From NCBI RefSeq assembly GCF_028682455.1, contig NZ_JANHLD010000003.1:558001-622000 (forward strand): a stretch of DNA of 64,000 nucleotides. The letters run 5' to 3'. The first letter of the stretch is position 1; each line of letters starts with the position of its first letter. The DNA comes from Pseudomonas putida (lineage in GTDB: Bacteria; Pseudomonadota; Gammaproteobacteria; Pseudomonadales; Pseudomonadaceae). This document shows positions 49,175 through 57,620 of this stretch, piece by piece. Below the pieces are notes generated by a model that had not been told where the DNA came from, ran no database searches, and worked only from the letters and a program-made list of their open reading frames with translations. A program made the translations under genes and the position numbers.

Positions 49175-50707
49175 GTGAACAAGACACAAGTCAAAGCGGC
49201 CTTGCCGCGTGAATTGCTGGCCTCGGTGGTGGTGTTTCTGGTGGCACTGCCTTTGTGCATGGGTATCGCAATTGCCTCGGGCCTGCCGCCGGCCAAAGGC
49301 CTGATCACAGGAATTATCGGTGGAATCGTGGTGGGCTGGTTGGCCGGCTCACCGTTGCAGGTCAGCGGTCCGGCGGCAGGCCTTGCGGTGCTGGTGTTCG
49401 AGCTGGTGCGCCAGCATGGGGTAGCCATGCTGGGCCCCATCCTGTTGTTGGCTGGGTTGCTGCAGTTGTTGGCTGGGCGCTTGCGGCTGGGCTGCTGGTT
49501 CCGGGTAACGGCGCCGGCCGTGGTGTATGGCATGCTGGCCGGCATTGGCGTGCTGATCGTGTTGTCACAGGTGCACGTGATGTTCGACAGCGCACCGCAG
49601 CCGTCCGGGCTTGCCAATGTGCTGGGGTTTCCCGATACCGTACAGCAGGCGCTGGCGCTTGAAGGCCCAGGTACGGGTTGGCAGGCAGGGGTATTGGGCT
49701 TGGGCACCATTGCGGTGATGTGGGGGTGGGAGCGCTTTCGACCGCAAGCGTTGCGCTTTGTACCGGGCGCTCTGCTGGGTGTTGCCCTGATGACCGCGAT
49801 CAGCATCTGGCTGACGCTGCCGGTCAACCGGGTCCAGGTGCCGGCTGACCTGAGCCAGGCCATCGACTGGTTGCACCCGGCCGATCTGCTCGATCTGGCG
49901 GATCCCAACCTGCTGGTTGCCGCCTTTGCCCTCGCCTTCATCGCCAGCGCCGAAACCTTGCTGTCTGCAGCAGCGGTGGACCGCATGCACAACGGGCAGC
50001 GCTCGGACTTTGATCGCGAATTGTCAGCCCAGGGTGTGGGCAATATGCTCTGCGGGGTGTTGGGTGCGTTACCGATGACCGGCGTGATTGTGCGCAGCTC
50101 CGCCAATGTGCAGGCCGGTGCGCGAACGCGCTTTTCGGCCATCCTGCATGGGATATGGTTGTTGGCGTTCGTAGTGGTGCTCAGCAGCACGCTGCAGCAG
50201 ATACCGGTGGCAAGCCTGGCGGGCGTGCTGGTGTACACCGGGATCAAACTGGTCGATCTCAAGGCGTTTCGCGGCCTGGGACGCTATGGCCGGATGCCGA
50301 TGTTCACCTATGCGGCGACGGCGCTGGCGATCATCTTCACCGACCTGCTGACGGGTGTTCTGCTCGGCTTTGCCCTGACGCTGCTCAAGCTGGCACTCAA
50401 GGCGGCACGCTTGAAAATCAGCGTGGTCAGCCTCGATACGCCGGGCCATCTGGAGCTCCGGCTCATCGGTGCGGCGACCTTTCTCAAGGTGCCGGCGTTG
50501 GCCCAGGCGCTTGAGGGTATCCCCGCCGCTACCACGCTGCATGTGCCGCTGGCGAACCTGAGCTACATAGACCACTCGTGCCTTGAATTGCTGGAGGATT
50601 GGGGCCGCGCCAATGCGGGCAAGGGATCGAGGTTGGTGATCGAGCAGCGTCGTCTGAAGCGACGCGTCGAAGGGAGGGTGCGTATGACTGCCGGCCTCGG
50701 CGCTTGA
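49175..50707 (+). CDS. SulP family transporter, carbonic-anhydrase-linked
   Basis: A 510-residue SulP membrane protein with the motif ALPLCMGIAIASGLPPAKGLITG near its start and roughly 11 hydrophobic helices. The C-terminal STAS-like region (about 425-505, with LANLSYIDHSCLELLED) is shorter than that of the first SulP in this window. The GTG at 49175 follows AAGGAGTGACAC. Because it accompanies a carbonic anhydrase, bicarbonate transport is plausible, but sulfate cannot be excluded. Confidence 0.85.
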   Translation: MNKTQVKAALPRELLASVVVFLVALPLCMGIAIASGLPPAKGLITGIIGGIVVGWLAGSPLQVSGPAAGLAVLVFELVRQHGVAMLGPILLLAGLLQLLAGRLRLGCWFRVTAPAVVYGMLAGIGVLIVLSQVHVMFDSAPQPSGLANVLGFPDTVQQALALEGPGTGWQAGVLGLGTIAVMWGWERFRPQALRFVPGALLGVALMTAISIWLTLPVNRVQVPADLSQAIDWLHPADLLDLADPNLLVAAFALAFIASAETLLSAAAVDRMHNGQRSDFDRELSAQGVGNMLCGVLGALPMTGVIVRSSANVQAGARTRFSAILHGIWLLAFVVVLSSTLQQIPVASLAGVLVYTGIKLVDLKAFRGLGRYGRMPMFTYAATALAIIFTDLLTGVLLGFALTLLKLALKAARLKISVVSLDTPGHLELRLIGAATFLKVPALAQALEGIPAATTLHVPLANLSYIDHSCLELLEDWGRANAGKGSRLVIEQRRLKRRVEGRVRMTAGLGA

Positions 50708-50712
50708 GGTCA

Positions 50713-50750
50713 GCAACGCCGACTCCACACGCTGTAGGAGCCGGCGTTGC
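50713..50750. repeat. Inverted repeat, degenerate REP-like
   Basis: GCAACGCCGACTCC / GGAGCCGGCGTTGC hairpin with a central TAG-rich loop, between the convergent SulP and hypothetical genes. It keeps the CTCC/GGAG inner part of the REP but not the GCGGGGC outer part. It may stop transcription. Confidence 0.7.
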
Positions 50751-50756
50751 CTCATA

Positions 50757-51404
50757 TCAGGCCGACTGATCCAGCTCCAGCCCTACGCCCAGCTGGCGCG
50801 ACAGGCAGGGCCAGCGCTTCCATGCGGCGCCAGTTTCAGGGCTGCTGAGTTTGTCGCGGTACTGCTCCACCGACTCCAGTGCGAAGCTCTCTTCATTGAG
50901 CATTTCGTCCACCGAGTGATGCACCACTTCATCGAGCTGGTTGGCGAATTCTTCGCCGATCAGCTGGTGAGCGATCAGGTTGGCCACGGTGGTGTCCAGC
51001 GGAATCAGCGGTTGATTGAAGTGCTTGATGTACAGGTCGTTGACTTCTTCCACCAGGCGATGCGCCAGGTACGCTTCGTCCAGCAGGCATCCCAGGCCCA
51101 GGTGGGTGTTGGTGATGGCCGGCGGTTGCAGGAAATACTGCTCGGCGATTTTCAGCACCGGCTTGATCTGCGATTCGATACCCGCCTCGCGGGCAACGGA
51201 ATTGGCAGCTTCCAGCATTTCTGGAACCTGCTCGATGTAAGCGCCGACGAAGCGGGTCAATGCACCTTGTGCGTCGATTTCAGGCAGCTGGATCGAGGGG
51301 TGCAGGTGCGGCAATTGTTGGACGAGTTGCGCTTTCAGTTGGCCGGTTTCGGTCTCATGTTGATGGGCACGGGTGATCTGCTCGCGCAAAGCGGCGATGT
51401 TCAT
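50757..51404 (-). CDS. Hypothetical protein at cox locus (PA0104-like)
   Basis: A 215-residue soluble, acidic protein with no signal peptide, transmembrane segment or motif I recognise. The predicted structure is mostly helical. The start at 51404 follows GGAG; upstream in-frame codons are discarded. It is divergent from the coxB promoter region. A homologue at the same place in P. aeruginosa (from memory) suggests a real conserved gene. Function unknown. Confidence 0.75.
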   Translation of the reverse strand: MNIAALREQITRAHQHETETGQLKAQLVQQLPHLHPSIQLPEIDAQGALTRFVGAYIEQVPEMLEAANSVAREAGIESQIKPVLKIAEQYFLQPPAITNTHLGLGCLLDEAYLAHRLVEEVNDLYIKHFNQPLIPLDTTVANLIAHQLIGEEFANQLDEVVHHSVDEMLNEESFALESVEQYRDKLSSPETGAAWKRWPCLSRQLGVGLELDQSA

Positions 51405-51773
51405 GACAACTCCAGGGTAAAGGCGTGACAAACGGAAGACACTAAGTTAGCTCTATTCTGCAATTGCCTAAGACGCATTTGGCATAAACCGAAGCCACTT
51501 ATAGTCAGCGATTATATCGAAATGCCATCATTGTGCCGCACGCCAGGTAAAACGCGGGCTGGCGCGCAAACGTTCAACCTGTTGCCTTTGATTTCTCGGC
51601 TCGCGTTGCGTGGTCGAGGTCGCTGTCTATACTCCGGTTTGAAAGTGATTCGCTGATGAGGCCCGACTGCAGTTCGCAGGGGCTCGGTCGTCGAAGTTCG
51701 CAGTCTTGGCCGCCGTACCCTTAGCCGTAGGTCCACGCCTCCGGGATAACAAGAACGATAAGGGGAACCCGCA
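51405..51773. other. 369-bp intergenic region upstream of coxB
   Basis: No coding gene, tRNA or repeat is seen. The only recognisable element is a sigma-S/extended -10-like CTATACT at 51627-51633. The stretch from there to coxB would give a leader of about 130 nt, which contains several GTTCGCAG-like repeats (TGCAGTTCGCAGG, GAAGTTCGCAG) of unknown meaning. A purine-rich Shine-Dalgarno GGGGAAC precedes the coxB start. Confidence 0.6.
51627..51633 (+). promoter_or_regulatory. Sigma-S-like -10 element of the cox operon
   Basis: CTATACT, the preferred RpoS -10 hexamer with the upstream C, lies in the only sizeable intergenic gap before coxB. The aa3 oxidase of P. aeruginosa is RpoS-dependent and used under starvation (established for that species). 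A clear -35 is not visible, as is usual for such promoters. Confidence 0.5.
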
Positions 51774-52901
51774 ATGATGCGACATCCACATGTCTGGATG
51801 GGCCTCCTGTTGTGGTCGGTATTCGGTCAGGCCAACGCCGCCTGGACCGTGAACATGGCGCCAGGGGCGACTGAAGTCAGCAACGCAGTGTTCGACCTGC
51901 ACATGACCATCTTCTGGATTTGCGTGATCATCGGCCTGGTGGTCTTTGGCGCGATGTTCTGGTCGATGATCATCCACCGTCGTTCGACCGGCCAGCAGCC
52001 TGCGCATTTCCACGAGCACACCTGGGTCGAGATCATGTGGACGGTAGTGCCGTTCCTGATCCTGGTGGCCATGGCCATTCCAGCGACCAAGACCCTGATC
52101 GACATCTACGATGCCAGCGAATCGGATGTGGATATCCAGGTCACCGGCTACCAGTGGAAGTGGCATTACAAATACCTGGGCCAGGACGTCGAATTCTTCA
52201 GCAACCTGGCCACCCCCGCCGACCAGATCCACAACAAAGCCCCCAAGGACGAGCATTACTTGCTCGAAGTCGACCAGCCGCTGGTGCTGCCGGTGGGTGC
52301 CAAGGTGCGCTTCCTGGTCACCGCTGCCGATGTCATCCACTCATGGTGGGTGCCGGCCTTTGCGGTCAAGCGTGACGCCATCCCTGGTTTCGTCAACGAG
52401 GCATGGACTCGGGTCGAGAAGCCCGGCATCTATCGCGGCCAGTGCACCGAGTTGTGCGGCAAGGACCACGGTTTCATGCCGGTGGTGGTCGAGGTCAAGT
52501 CCAAGGCCGACTACGAGACCTGGCTCGGCGAACGCAAGGCCGAAGCGGCCAAGCTCAAGGAGCTGACCAGCAAGGAATGGACGCTGCAGGAACTGGTCGA
52601 GCGTGGTGACAAGGTCTACCACACCACCTGTGTGGCCTGTCACCAGGCCGAAGGCCAGGGCCTGCCGCCGATGTTCCCGGCACTCAAGGGTTCGAAAATC
52701 GCCACCGGACCCAAGGAAGATCACCTGGGCATTGTCTTCCATGGCAAGCCGGGCACCGCCATGGCCGCCTTCGGCAAGCAATTGTCGGAAGTGGATATCG
52801 CCGCGGTAGTGACCTACGAACGTAACGCCTGGGGCAACAACAAGGGCGACATGGTCACGCCAAAAGATGTGCTGGCGATCAAGCAGGCAGAAAGCAAATG
52901 A
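51774..52901 (+). CDS. coxB: Cytochrome c oxidase subunit II with fused cytochrome c domain
   Basis: A 375-residue subunit: signal peptide, two transmembrane helices (about 44-65 and 88-106) and the periplasmic CuA domain with His189, Cys224, Cys228, His232 and Met235. It is extended by a class I cytochrome c domain whose heme motif is CVACH (286-290). CuA accepts electrons from cytochrome c and passes them to heme a in CoxA. The fused heme domain makes this a caa3/aa3 hybrid, as in other pseudomonads. Alternative start three nt later. Confidence 0.96.
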   Translation: MMRHPHVWMGLLLWSVFGQANAAWTVNMAPGATEVSNAVFDLHMTIFWICVIIGLVVFGAMFWSMIIHRRSTGQQPAHFHEHTWVEIMWTVVPFLILVAMAIPATKTLIDIYDASESDVDIQVTGYQWKWHYKYLGQDVEFFSNLATPADQIHNKAPKDEHYLLEVDQPLVLPVGAKVRFLVTAADVIHSWWVPAFAVKRDAIPGFVNEAWTRVEKPGIYRGQCTELCGKDHGFMPVVVEVKSKADYETWLGERKAEAAKLKELTSKEWTLQELVERGDKVYHTTCVACHQAEGQGLPPMFPALKGSKIATGPKEDHLGIVFHGKPGTAMAAFGKQLSEVDIAAVVTYERNAWGNNKGDMVTPKDVLAIKQAESK

Positions 52902-52953
52902 GCCGGCTCGACGCGTGTACCCGCACCAGCCACCGGACTGCAGGAGACAGGAC

Positions 52954-54543
52954 ATGAGCGCAGTGATCGACGACCACAGCCACGGTCATGACCACGCCCA
53001 CGGGCCGGCCAAGGGCCTGATGCGTTGGGTGCTGACCACCAACCATAAAGACATCGGCACGATGTACCTGTGGTTCAGCTTCATCGCCTTCCTGCTCGGC
53101 GGCTCGTTCGCAATGGTGATCCGCGCCGAGCTGTTCCAGCCGGGCCTGCAGATCGTGCAGCCGGAATTCTTCAACCAGATGACCACCATGCATGGCCTGG
53201 TGATGGTGTTCGGTGCGGTGATGCCGGCGTTCGTCGGCCTGGCCAACTGGATGATTCCGTTGATGATCGGCGCGCCCGACATGGCCCTGCCGCGAATGAA
53301 CAACTTCAGCTTCTGGCTGTTGCCGGCGGCGTTCCTGCTGCTGGTCTCGACCCTGTTCATGCCCGGTGGCGGGCCGAACTTCGGCTGGACGTTCTACGCG
53401 CCGCTATCGACCACCTACGCACCGGAAAGCGTGACGTTCTTCATTTTCGCCATCCACCTGATGGGGATCAGCTCGATCATGGGCGCGATCAACGTGATCG
53501 CCACCATCCTCAACCTGCGTGCCCCGGGCATGACCCTGATGAAGATGCCGCTGTTCGTCTGGACCTGGTTGATCACTGCTTTTCTGCTGATTGCAGTGAT
53601 GCCGGTACTGGCCGGTGTGGTGACCATGATGTTGATGGATATCCACTTCGGCACCAGCTTCTTCAGCGCCGCCGGTGGCGGTGACCCGGTGTTGTTCCAG
53701 CATGTGTTCTGGTTCTTCGGCCACCCCGAGGTGTACATCATGATCCTGCCGGCGTTCGGCGCGGTCAGTTCGATCATCCCGGCGTTCTCGCGCAAGCCAC
53801 TGTTCGGCTACACCTCGATGGTCTATGCCACCGGCGCAATCGCTTTTCTTTCCTTTATTGTCTGGGCGCACCACATGTTCGTGGTGGGTATCCCGGTGGT
53901 CGGCGAGTTGTTCTTCATGTACGCCACCATGCTGATCGCAGTGCCTACCGGGGTGAAGGTGTTCAACTGGGTCAGCACCATGTGGGAAGGTTCGCTGACC
54001 TTCGAGACTCCGATGCTGTTCGCCATTGCCTTTGTCATCCTGTTCACCATCGGCGGATTCTCCGGGCTGATGCTGGCCATTGCCCCGGCGGACTTCCAGT
54101 ACCATGACACCTACTTCGTGGTTGCCCACTTTCACTACGTGCTGGTGCCTGGTGCGATCTTCGGCATCTTCGCCTCGGCCTACTACTGGTTGCCGAAGTG
54201 GACCGGGCACATGTACGACGAGACCCTGGGCAAGCTGCACTTCTGGTTGTCGTTCATCGGTATGAACCTGGCGTTCTTCCCGATGCACTTCGTTGGCCTG
54301 GCGGGCATGCCGCGGCGGATTCCCGACTACAACCTGCAGTTCGCCGACTTCAACATGGTTTCCTCGATCGGGGCCTTCACCTTCGGTGCCACGCAGATTT
54401 TCTTCCTGTTCATCGTGATCAAGTGCATTCGGGGCGGCAAGCCTGCGCCGGCCAAACCCTGGGATGGTGCCGAGGGCCTTGAGTGGTCGGTGCCGTCGCC
54501 AGCCCCCTATCACACCTTCCAGACGCCACCGGAAGTGAAATGA
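52954..54543 (+). CDS. coxA: Cytochrome c oxidase subunit I
   Basis: A 529-residue 12-helix subunit reducing O2 at the heme a3-CuB centre. Heme/Cu ligand segments are present: TMHGLVMVF (low-spin heme His), WFFGHPEVYIMILPAFG (CuB His with cross-linked Tyr), WAHHMFVVG, and VAHFHYVLVPG. A histidine-rich N-terminal tail (DHSHGHDHAHG) precedes helix I and might bind Cu. The ATG at 52954 follows GGAGACAGG. Confidence 0.97.
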   Translation: MSAVIDDHSHGHDHAHGPAKGLMRWVLTTNHKDIGTMYLWFSFIAFLLGGSFAMVIRAELFQPGLQIVQPEFFNQMTTMHGLVMVFGAVMPAFVGLANWMIPLMIGAPDMALPRMNNFSFWLLPAAFLLLVSTLFMPGGGPNFGWTFYAPLSTTYAPESVTFFIFAIHLMGISSIMGAINVIATILNLRAPGMTLMKMPLFVWTWLITAFLLIAVMPVLAGVVTMMLMDIHFGTSFFSAAGGGDPVLFQHVFWFFGHPEVYIMILPAFGAVSSIIPAFSRKPLFGYTSMVYATGAIAFLSFIVWAHHMFVVGIPVVGELFFMYATMLIAVPTGVKVFNWVSTMWEGSLTFETPMLFAIAFVILFTIGGFSGLMLAIAPADFQYHDTYFVVAHFHYVLVPGAIFGIFASAYYWLPKWTGHMYDETLGKLHFWLSFIGMNLAFFPMHFVGLAGMPRRIPDYNLQFADFNMVSSIGAFTFGATQIFFLFIVIKCIRGGKPAPAKPWDGAEGLEWSVPSPAPYHTFQTPPEVK

Positions 54544-54568
54544 ACGGCCAAGGCCGAAGGAGAGAATC

Positions 54569-55138
54569 ATGAGTGAAGGGACTTCGCTCAAGCGCCTGGT
54601 CATGCGGCTGATGCTGCTGACCGTGGTGATGTTTGCCTTCGGCTTTGCTCTGGTGCCGATCTACGACGTGATGTGCAAGGCCTTCGGCATCAACGGCAAG
54701 ACCGGGGGGCAATACGAGGGGACGCAGGTCAGTGATCCGGACCGTACGGTGAAAGTGCAGTTCATGTCGACCAATGCCAGCGACATGGTCTGGGAATTCC
54801 ACTCCACCGCCGACCAGATCGACGTCAATCCCGGTGCGGTCAATCAGATGGTGTTCATTGCCCGCAACCCGACCGACAGACCCATGAGTGCCCAGGCCAT
54901 CCCCAGCATTACCCCGGCCGAGGCGGCGGCGTACTTCCACAAGACCGAATGCTTCTGCTTTACCCAGCAGGTGCTGCAACCGGGAGAGCGCATAGAGATG
55001 CCGGTGCGTTTCATCGTCGACCGCGACCTGCCCAAGGATGTGAAACACCTGACGCTTGCTTACACGTTGTTCGATATCACCGCTCGCCACCCGCCGGTTG
55101 CACAATTGGCGGGCCAGGACGCACAGGGCGCCCGATAA
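54569..55138 (+). CDS. ctaG: Cytochrome c oxidase assembly protein Cox11/CtaG
   Basis: A 189-residue membrane-anchored copper chaperone that delivers CuB to CoxA. One N-terminal transmembrane helix (about 11-31) is followed by a periplasmic beta domain with the copper-binding CFCF (C-x-C) motif near residue 130. It lies between coxA and coxC, 25 and 12 nt away, the standard order. Confidence 0.95.
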   Translation: MSEGTSLKRLVMRLMLLTVVMFAFGFALVPIYDVMCKAFGINGKTGGQYEGTQVSDPDRTVKVQFMSTNASDMVWEFHSTADQIDVNPGAVNQMVFIARNPTDRPMSAQAIPSITPAEAAAYFHKTECFCFTQQVLQPGERIEMPVRFIVDRDLPKDVKHLTLAYTLFDITARHPPVAQLAGQDAQGAR

Positions 55139-55150
55139 GGAGAACACTCA

Positions 55151-56038
55151 ATGGCTTCGCATGAGCACTATTACGTACCGGCGCAAAGCAAGTGGCCGAT
55201 CATTGCCACCATCGGCATGTTCATCACGGTGTTTGGCCTGGGCACCTGGTTCAACGACCTCAAGGCCGGGCGACCTGACTCTCATGGGCCATGGATCTTC
55301 TTCCTGGGGGCGTTGTGCCTGGCCTACATGATGTTCGGCTGGTTCGGTGCGGTCATTAAAGAGAGCCGTGCCGGGCTCTACAGCCCGCAGCTGGACCGCT
55401 CGTTCCGCTGGGGCATGTCGTGGTTCATCTTCTCCGAGGTGATGTTCTTCATCGCCTTTTTTGGTGCCTTGTTTTATGTGCGCAACCTGGCCGGCCCTTG
55501 GTTGGGCGGGGAAGGTGCGAAAGGCGTGGCGCACATGCTCTGGCCGAACTTCGAATTCGCCTGGCCGCTGCTCAATACGCCTGATCCGAAACTCTTTCCG
55601 CCACCCAGGGACATCATCGATCCCTGGCACCTGCCGCTGATCAACACCATCCTGCTGGTCAGTTCCAGTGTCACCGTGACCATCGCCCACCACGCCCTGC
55701 GCAAGAACCACCGGGGTCCGCTCAAATTCTGGCTGGCACTGACCATCGTGCTAGGCATCTCCTTCCTGATCCTGCAGGCCTACGAATATCACGAGGCCTA
55801 TACCGAACTGGGCCTGACACTGGGTTCGGGCATCTACGGCGCGACCTTCTTCATGCTCACAGGCTTTCATGGTGCCCACGTGACCATGGGCACGTTGATC
55901 CTGTTGGTGATGCTGGTACGGATCATGCGCGGGCACTTCAACGCCGACAAACACTTCGGTTTCGAGGCGGCCAGCTGGTACTGGCACTTCGTGGATGTGG
56001 TCTGGGTGGGGCTGTTTATCTTCGTGTATGTGCTGTAG
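55151..56038 (+). CDS. coxC: Cytochrome c oxidase subunit III
   Basis: A 295-residue seven-helix subunit stabilising CoxA and its proton uptake. The conserved SWFIFSEVMFFIAFFGALFYVRN and the C-terminal GFHGAHVTMGTLILLVMLVRI with ASWYWHFVDVVWVGLFIFVYVL are present. The region between helices II and III is longer than in mitochondrial COX3, as usual in gammaproteobacteria. GGAGAAC precedes the ATG. Confidence 0.96.
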   Translation: MASHEHYYVPAQSKWPIIATIGMFITVFGLGTWFNDLKAGRPDSHGPWIFFLGALCLAYMMFGWFGAVIKESRAGLYSPQLDRSFRWGMSWFIFSEVMFFIAFFGALFYVRNLAGPWLGGEGAKGVAHMLWPNFEFAWPLLNTPDPKLFPPPRDIIDPWHLPLINTILLVSSSVTVTIAHHALRKNHRGPLKFWLALTIVLGISFLILQAYEYHEAYTELGLTLGSGIYGATFFMLTGFHGAHVTMGTLILLVMLVRIMRGHFNADKHFGFEAASWYWHFVDVVWVGLFIFVYVL

Positions 56039-56044
56039 CACGGG

Positions 56045-56248
56045 TCAGAACGGTGCGTGAGACACCAGCTGGCCGCTGTAGAAGCCCCAGGTAATCAGCG
56101 CCAGGGTCAGCGCAGCGAGGGTGACCCGCACGGTCAGGGCCTTGAGCAGGCGCGTGGACTGTCCGTCGTCCTTGACCAGAAAGAACAGGCCACTGAACAG
56201 GCTGGCGATGGTGGCCAGCAGCATCAGGACAATCGCGGCTTTGAGCAT
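56045..56248 (-). CDS. Twin transmembrane protein (DUF2909 family)
   Basis: A 67-residue protein with two transmembrane helices (about 4-26 and 36-58) joined by a charged loop with VKDDGQSTR. This is the DUF2909 small protein that sits inside cox loci of pseudomonads on the opposite strand. The ATG follows CGGAGTTTCGCC. It faces coxC, with its stop 6 nt from the coxC stop. Role in oxidase assembly is suggested only by location. Confidence 0.85.
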   Translation of the reverse strand: MLKAAIVLMLLATIASLFSGLFFLVKDDGQSTRLLKALTVRVTLAALTLALITWGFYSGQLVSHAPF

Positions 56249-56311
56249 GGCGAAACTCCGGGGGGATGCATCGATGACCTTAAGTATAGCGATTGACCAT
56301 GGGGTGACCGG

Positions 56312-57052
56312 GTGAAGCCCTTTCGCCCAGGCTGGGTTCCGACCCTGGTGGTGCTGATGCTGCTGCCCGGCCTGATTGCATTGGGTTGCTGGCAACTGGA
56401 TCGCGCCGAGCAAAAGCGCGTCCTGCTCGCCAGCTATGCCGAGCGCCAGGCCAGTGACGCCCTGGGTGCTGCGCAGCTGTCGCAACTGCCGGACCCTGCC
56501 TATCGTCGGGTGCATCTGTTCGGCCGTTTCGACCGCCACCATAGCCTTCTGCTCGACAACCGAATTCGTGACGGCCAGGTCGGCGTCGAGCTGCTGCAAC
56601 CTTTTCTCGACCAGGCCAGTGGCGAGTGGCTGCTGGTCAATCGTGGCTGGCTGCCCTGGCCGGATCGGCGCAACCCTGTGCAATTCAGCACGCCGGAGCA
56701 AGCGCTGAGCCTGGATGCCTGGGTGTATGTCGCGCCCGGTGCCACTTTCCAGCTGCATGCCGACCCTGAAGGCGGCGACTGGCCGCGATTGCTCACAGCC
56801 ATCGATGCAAGACACCTCTGGTCGCAGCTGTCTCGCGAAGGATTTGCCCATGAATTGCGCCTGGAACCGGGCCAGGCCAGCTATCGGCTGGACTGGCCCG
56901 TCGTCGCCCTGGGCCCGGAAAAACACCTGGGCTACGCCGTGCAGTGGTTTGCCCTGGCGTTGGCCCTGGTGCTGCTCTACCTCTACTTCGGCTGGCATAA
57001 CAACAAGGAGAAACAGCATGGGAGTCGCCACGAGTCCACTCAACATGTCTGA
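56312..57052 (+). CDS. SURF1 family oxidase assembly protein
   Basis: A 246-residue membrane protein with the SURF1 layout: a transmembrane helix near each end (about 10-27 and 213-231) and the conserved WQLDRAEQKR, LLVNRGWLP and GYAVQWFALA motifs. SURF1 aids heme a insertion into subunit I. GTG start at 56312. Its last 35 nt overlap the next gene in another frame. Confidence 0.92.
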   Translation: MKPFRPGWVPTLVVLMLLPGLIALGCWQLDRAEQKRVLLASYAERQASDALGAAQLSQLPDPAYRRVHLFGRFDRHHSLLLDNRIRDGQVGVELLQPFLDQASGEWLLVNRGWLPWPDRRNPVQFSTPEQALSLDAWVYVAPGATFQLHADPEGGDWPRLLTAIDARHLWSQLSREGFAHELRLEPGQASYRLDWPVVALGPEKHLGYAVQWFALALALVLLYLYFGWHNNKEKQHGSRHESTQHV

Positions 57053-57611
57053 CGGCAAGACGCCGGCAGGTCGCACCCGGGGGCGCCTGCAACTGGTGCT
57101 GATCCTGCTGGTGGTGATCGGCCCGATGCTGCTGGCCACCGGCATGTACAAGTTCCAGTTCTGGGTGCCGGACAGCCGCAGCTACCACGGCGAGATGATC
57201 GGCAACGGCCAGAGTCGCGCCGACCTGGGCGTGAGTGCAGACGAGCAGCGCTGGCAGTTGCTGGTAAGTGCACCCAGGGATTGCGGCCTGGATTGCCAGC
57301 AGCTGGTGTACCTGGCGCGGCAGATCCAGATCGGCCTGGGCCGCGATGCCAGCCGCGCCAGCCATGCCCTGGCCACTGCTCAGCCGGTGGGTGCCGACTA
57401 TCAAGCCCGGCTTGAGCGTGAATACCCGCAGCTGCAGCGTTATCCGCTGGACCTGGGCAAATACGGCGCGGCCAGCCAGGGCAAGCAGGAAGCACAACTG
57501 TGGATCGTCGATCCCCACGGCAACCTGGTGCTGCGCTACGACGCCAGGGTCAAGGGCAAAGACTTGCTCAACGACCTGCGCCACCTGCTGAAACTGTCCA
57601 ATATCGGGTAG
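57018..57611 (+). CDS. SCO-like membrane-anchored thioredoxin-fold protein of the cox locus
   Basis: A 197-residue protein with one transmembrane helix (about 24-44) and a periplasmic domain. It has a CxxxC motif (Cys89 and Cys93, DCGLDC) where SCO proteins bind copper, and a later strand LWIVDPHGNLVLRYD resembling SCO's LIGPDGxxxxxY. It is distinct from the true SCO gene at 59584. Start at 57018 follows AAGGAG; this overlaps SURF1 by 35 nt. It is usually called hypothetical; a thiol-redox or copper role is my inference. Confidence 0.75.
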   Translation: MGVATSPLNMSDGKTPAGRTRGRLQLVLILLVVIGPMLLATGMYKFQFWVPDSRSYHGEMIGNGQSRADLGVSADEQRWQLLVSAPRDCGLDCQQLVYLARQIQIGLGRDASRASHALATAQPVGADYQARLEREYPQLQRYPLDLGKYGAASQGKQEAQLWIVDPHGNLVLRYDARVKGKDLLNDLRHLLKLSNIG

Positions 57612-57620
57612 GACTCCACC

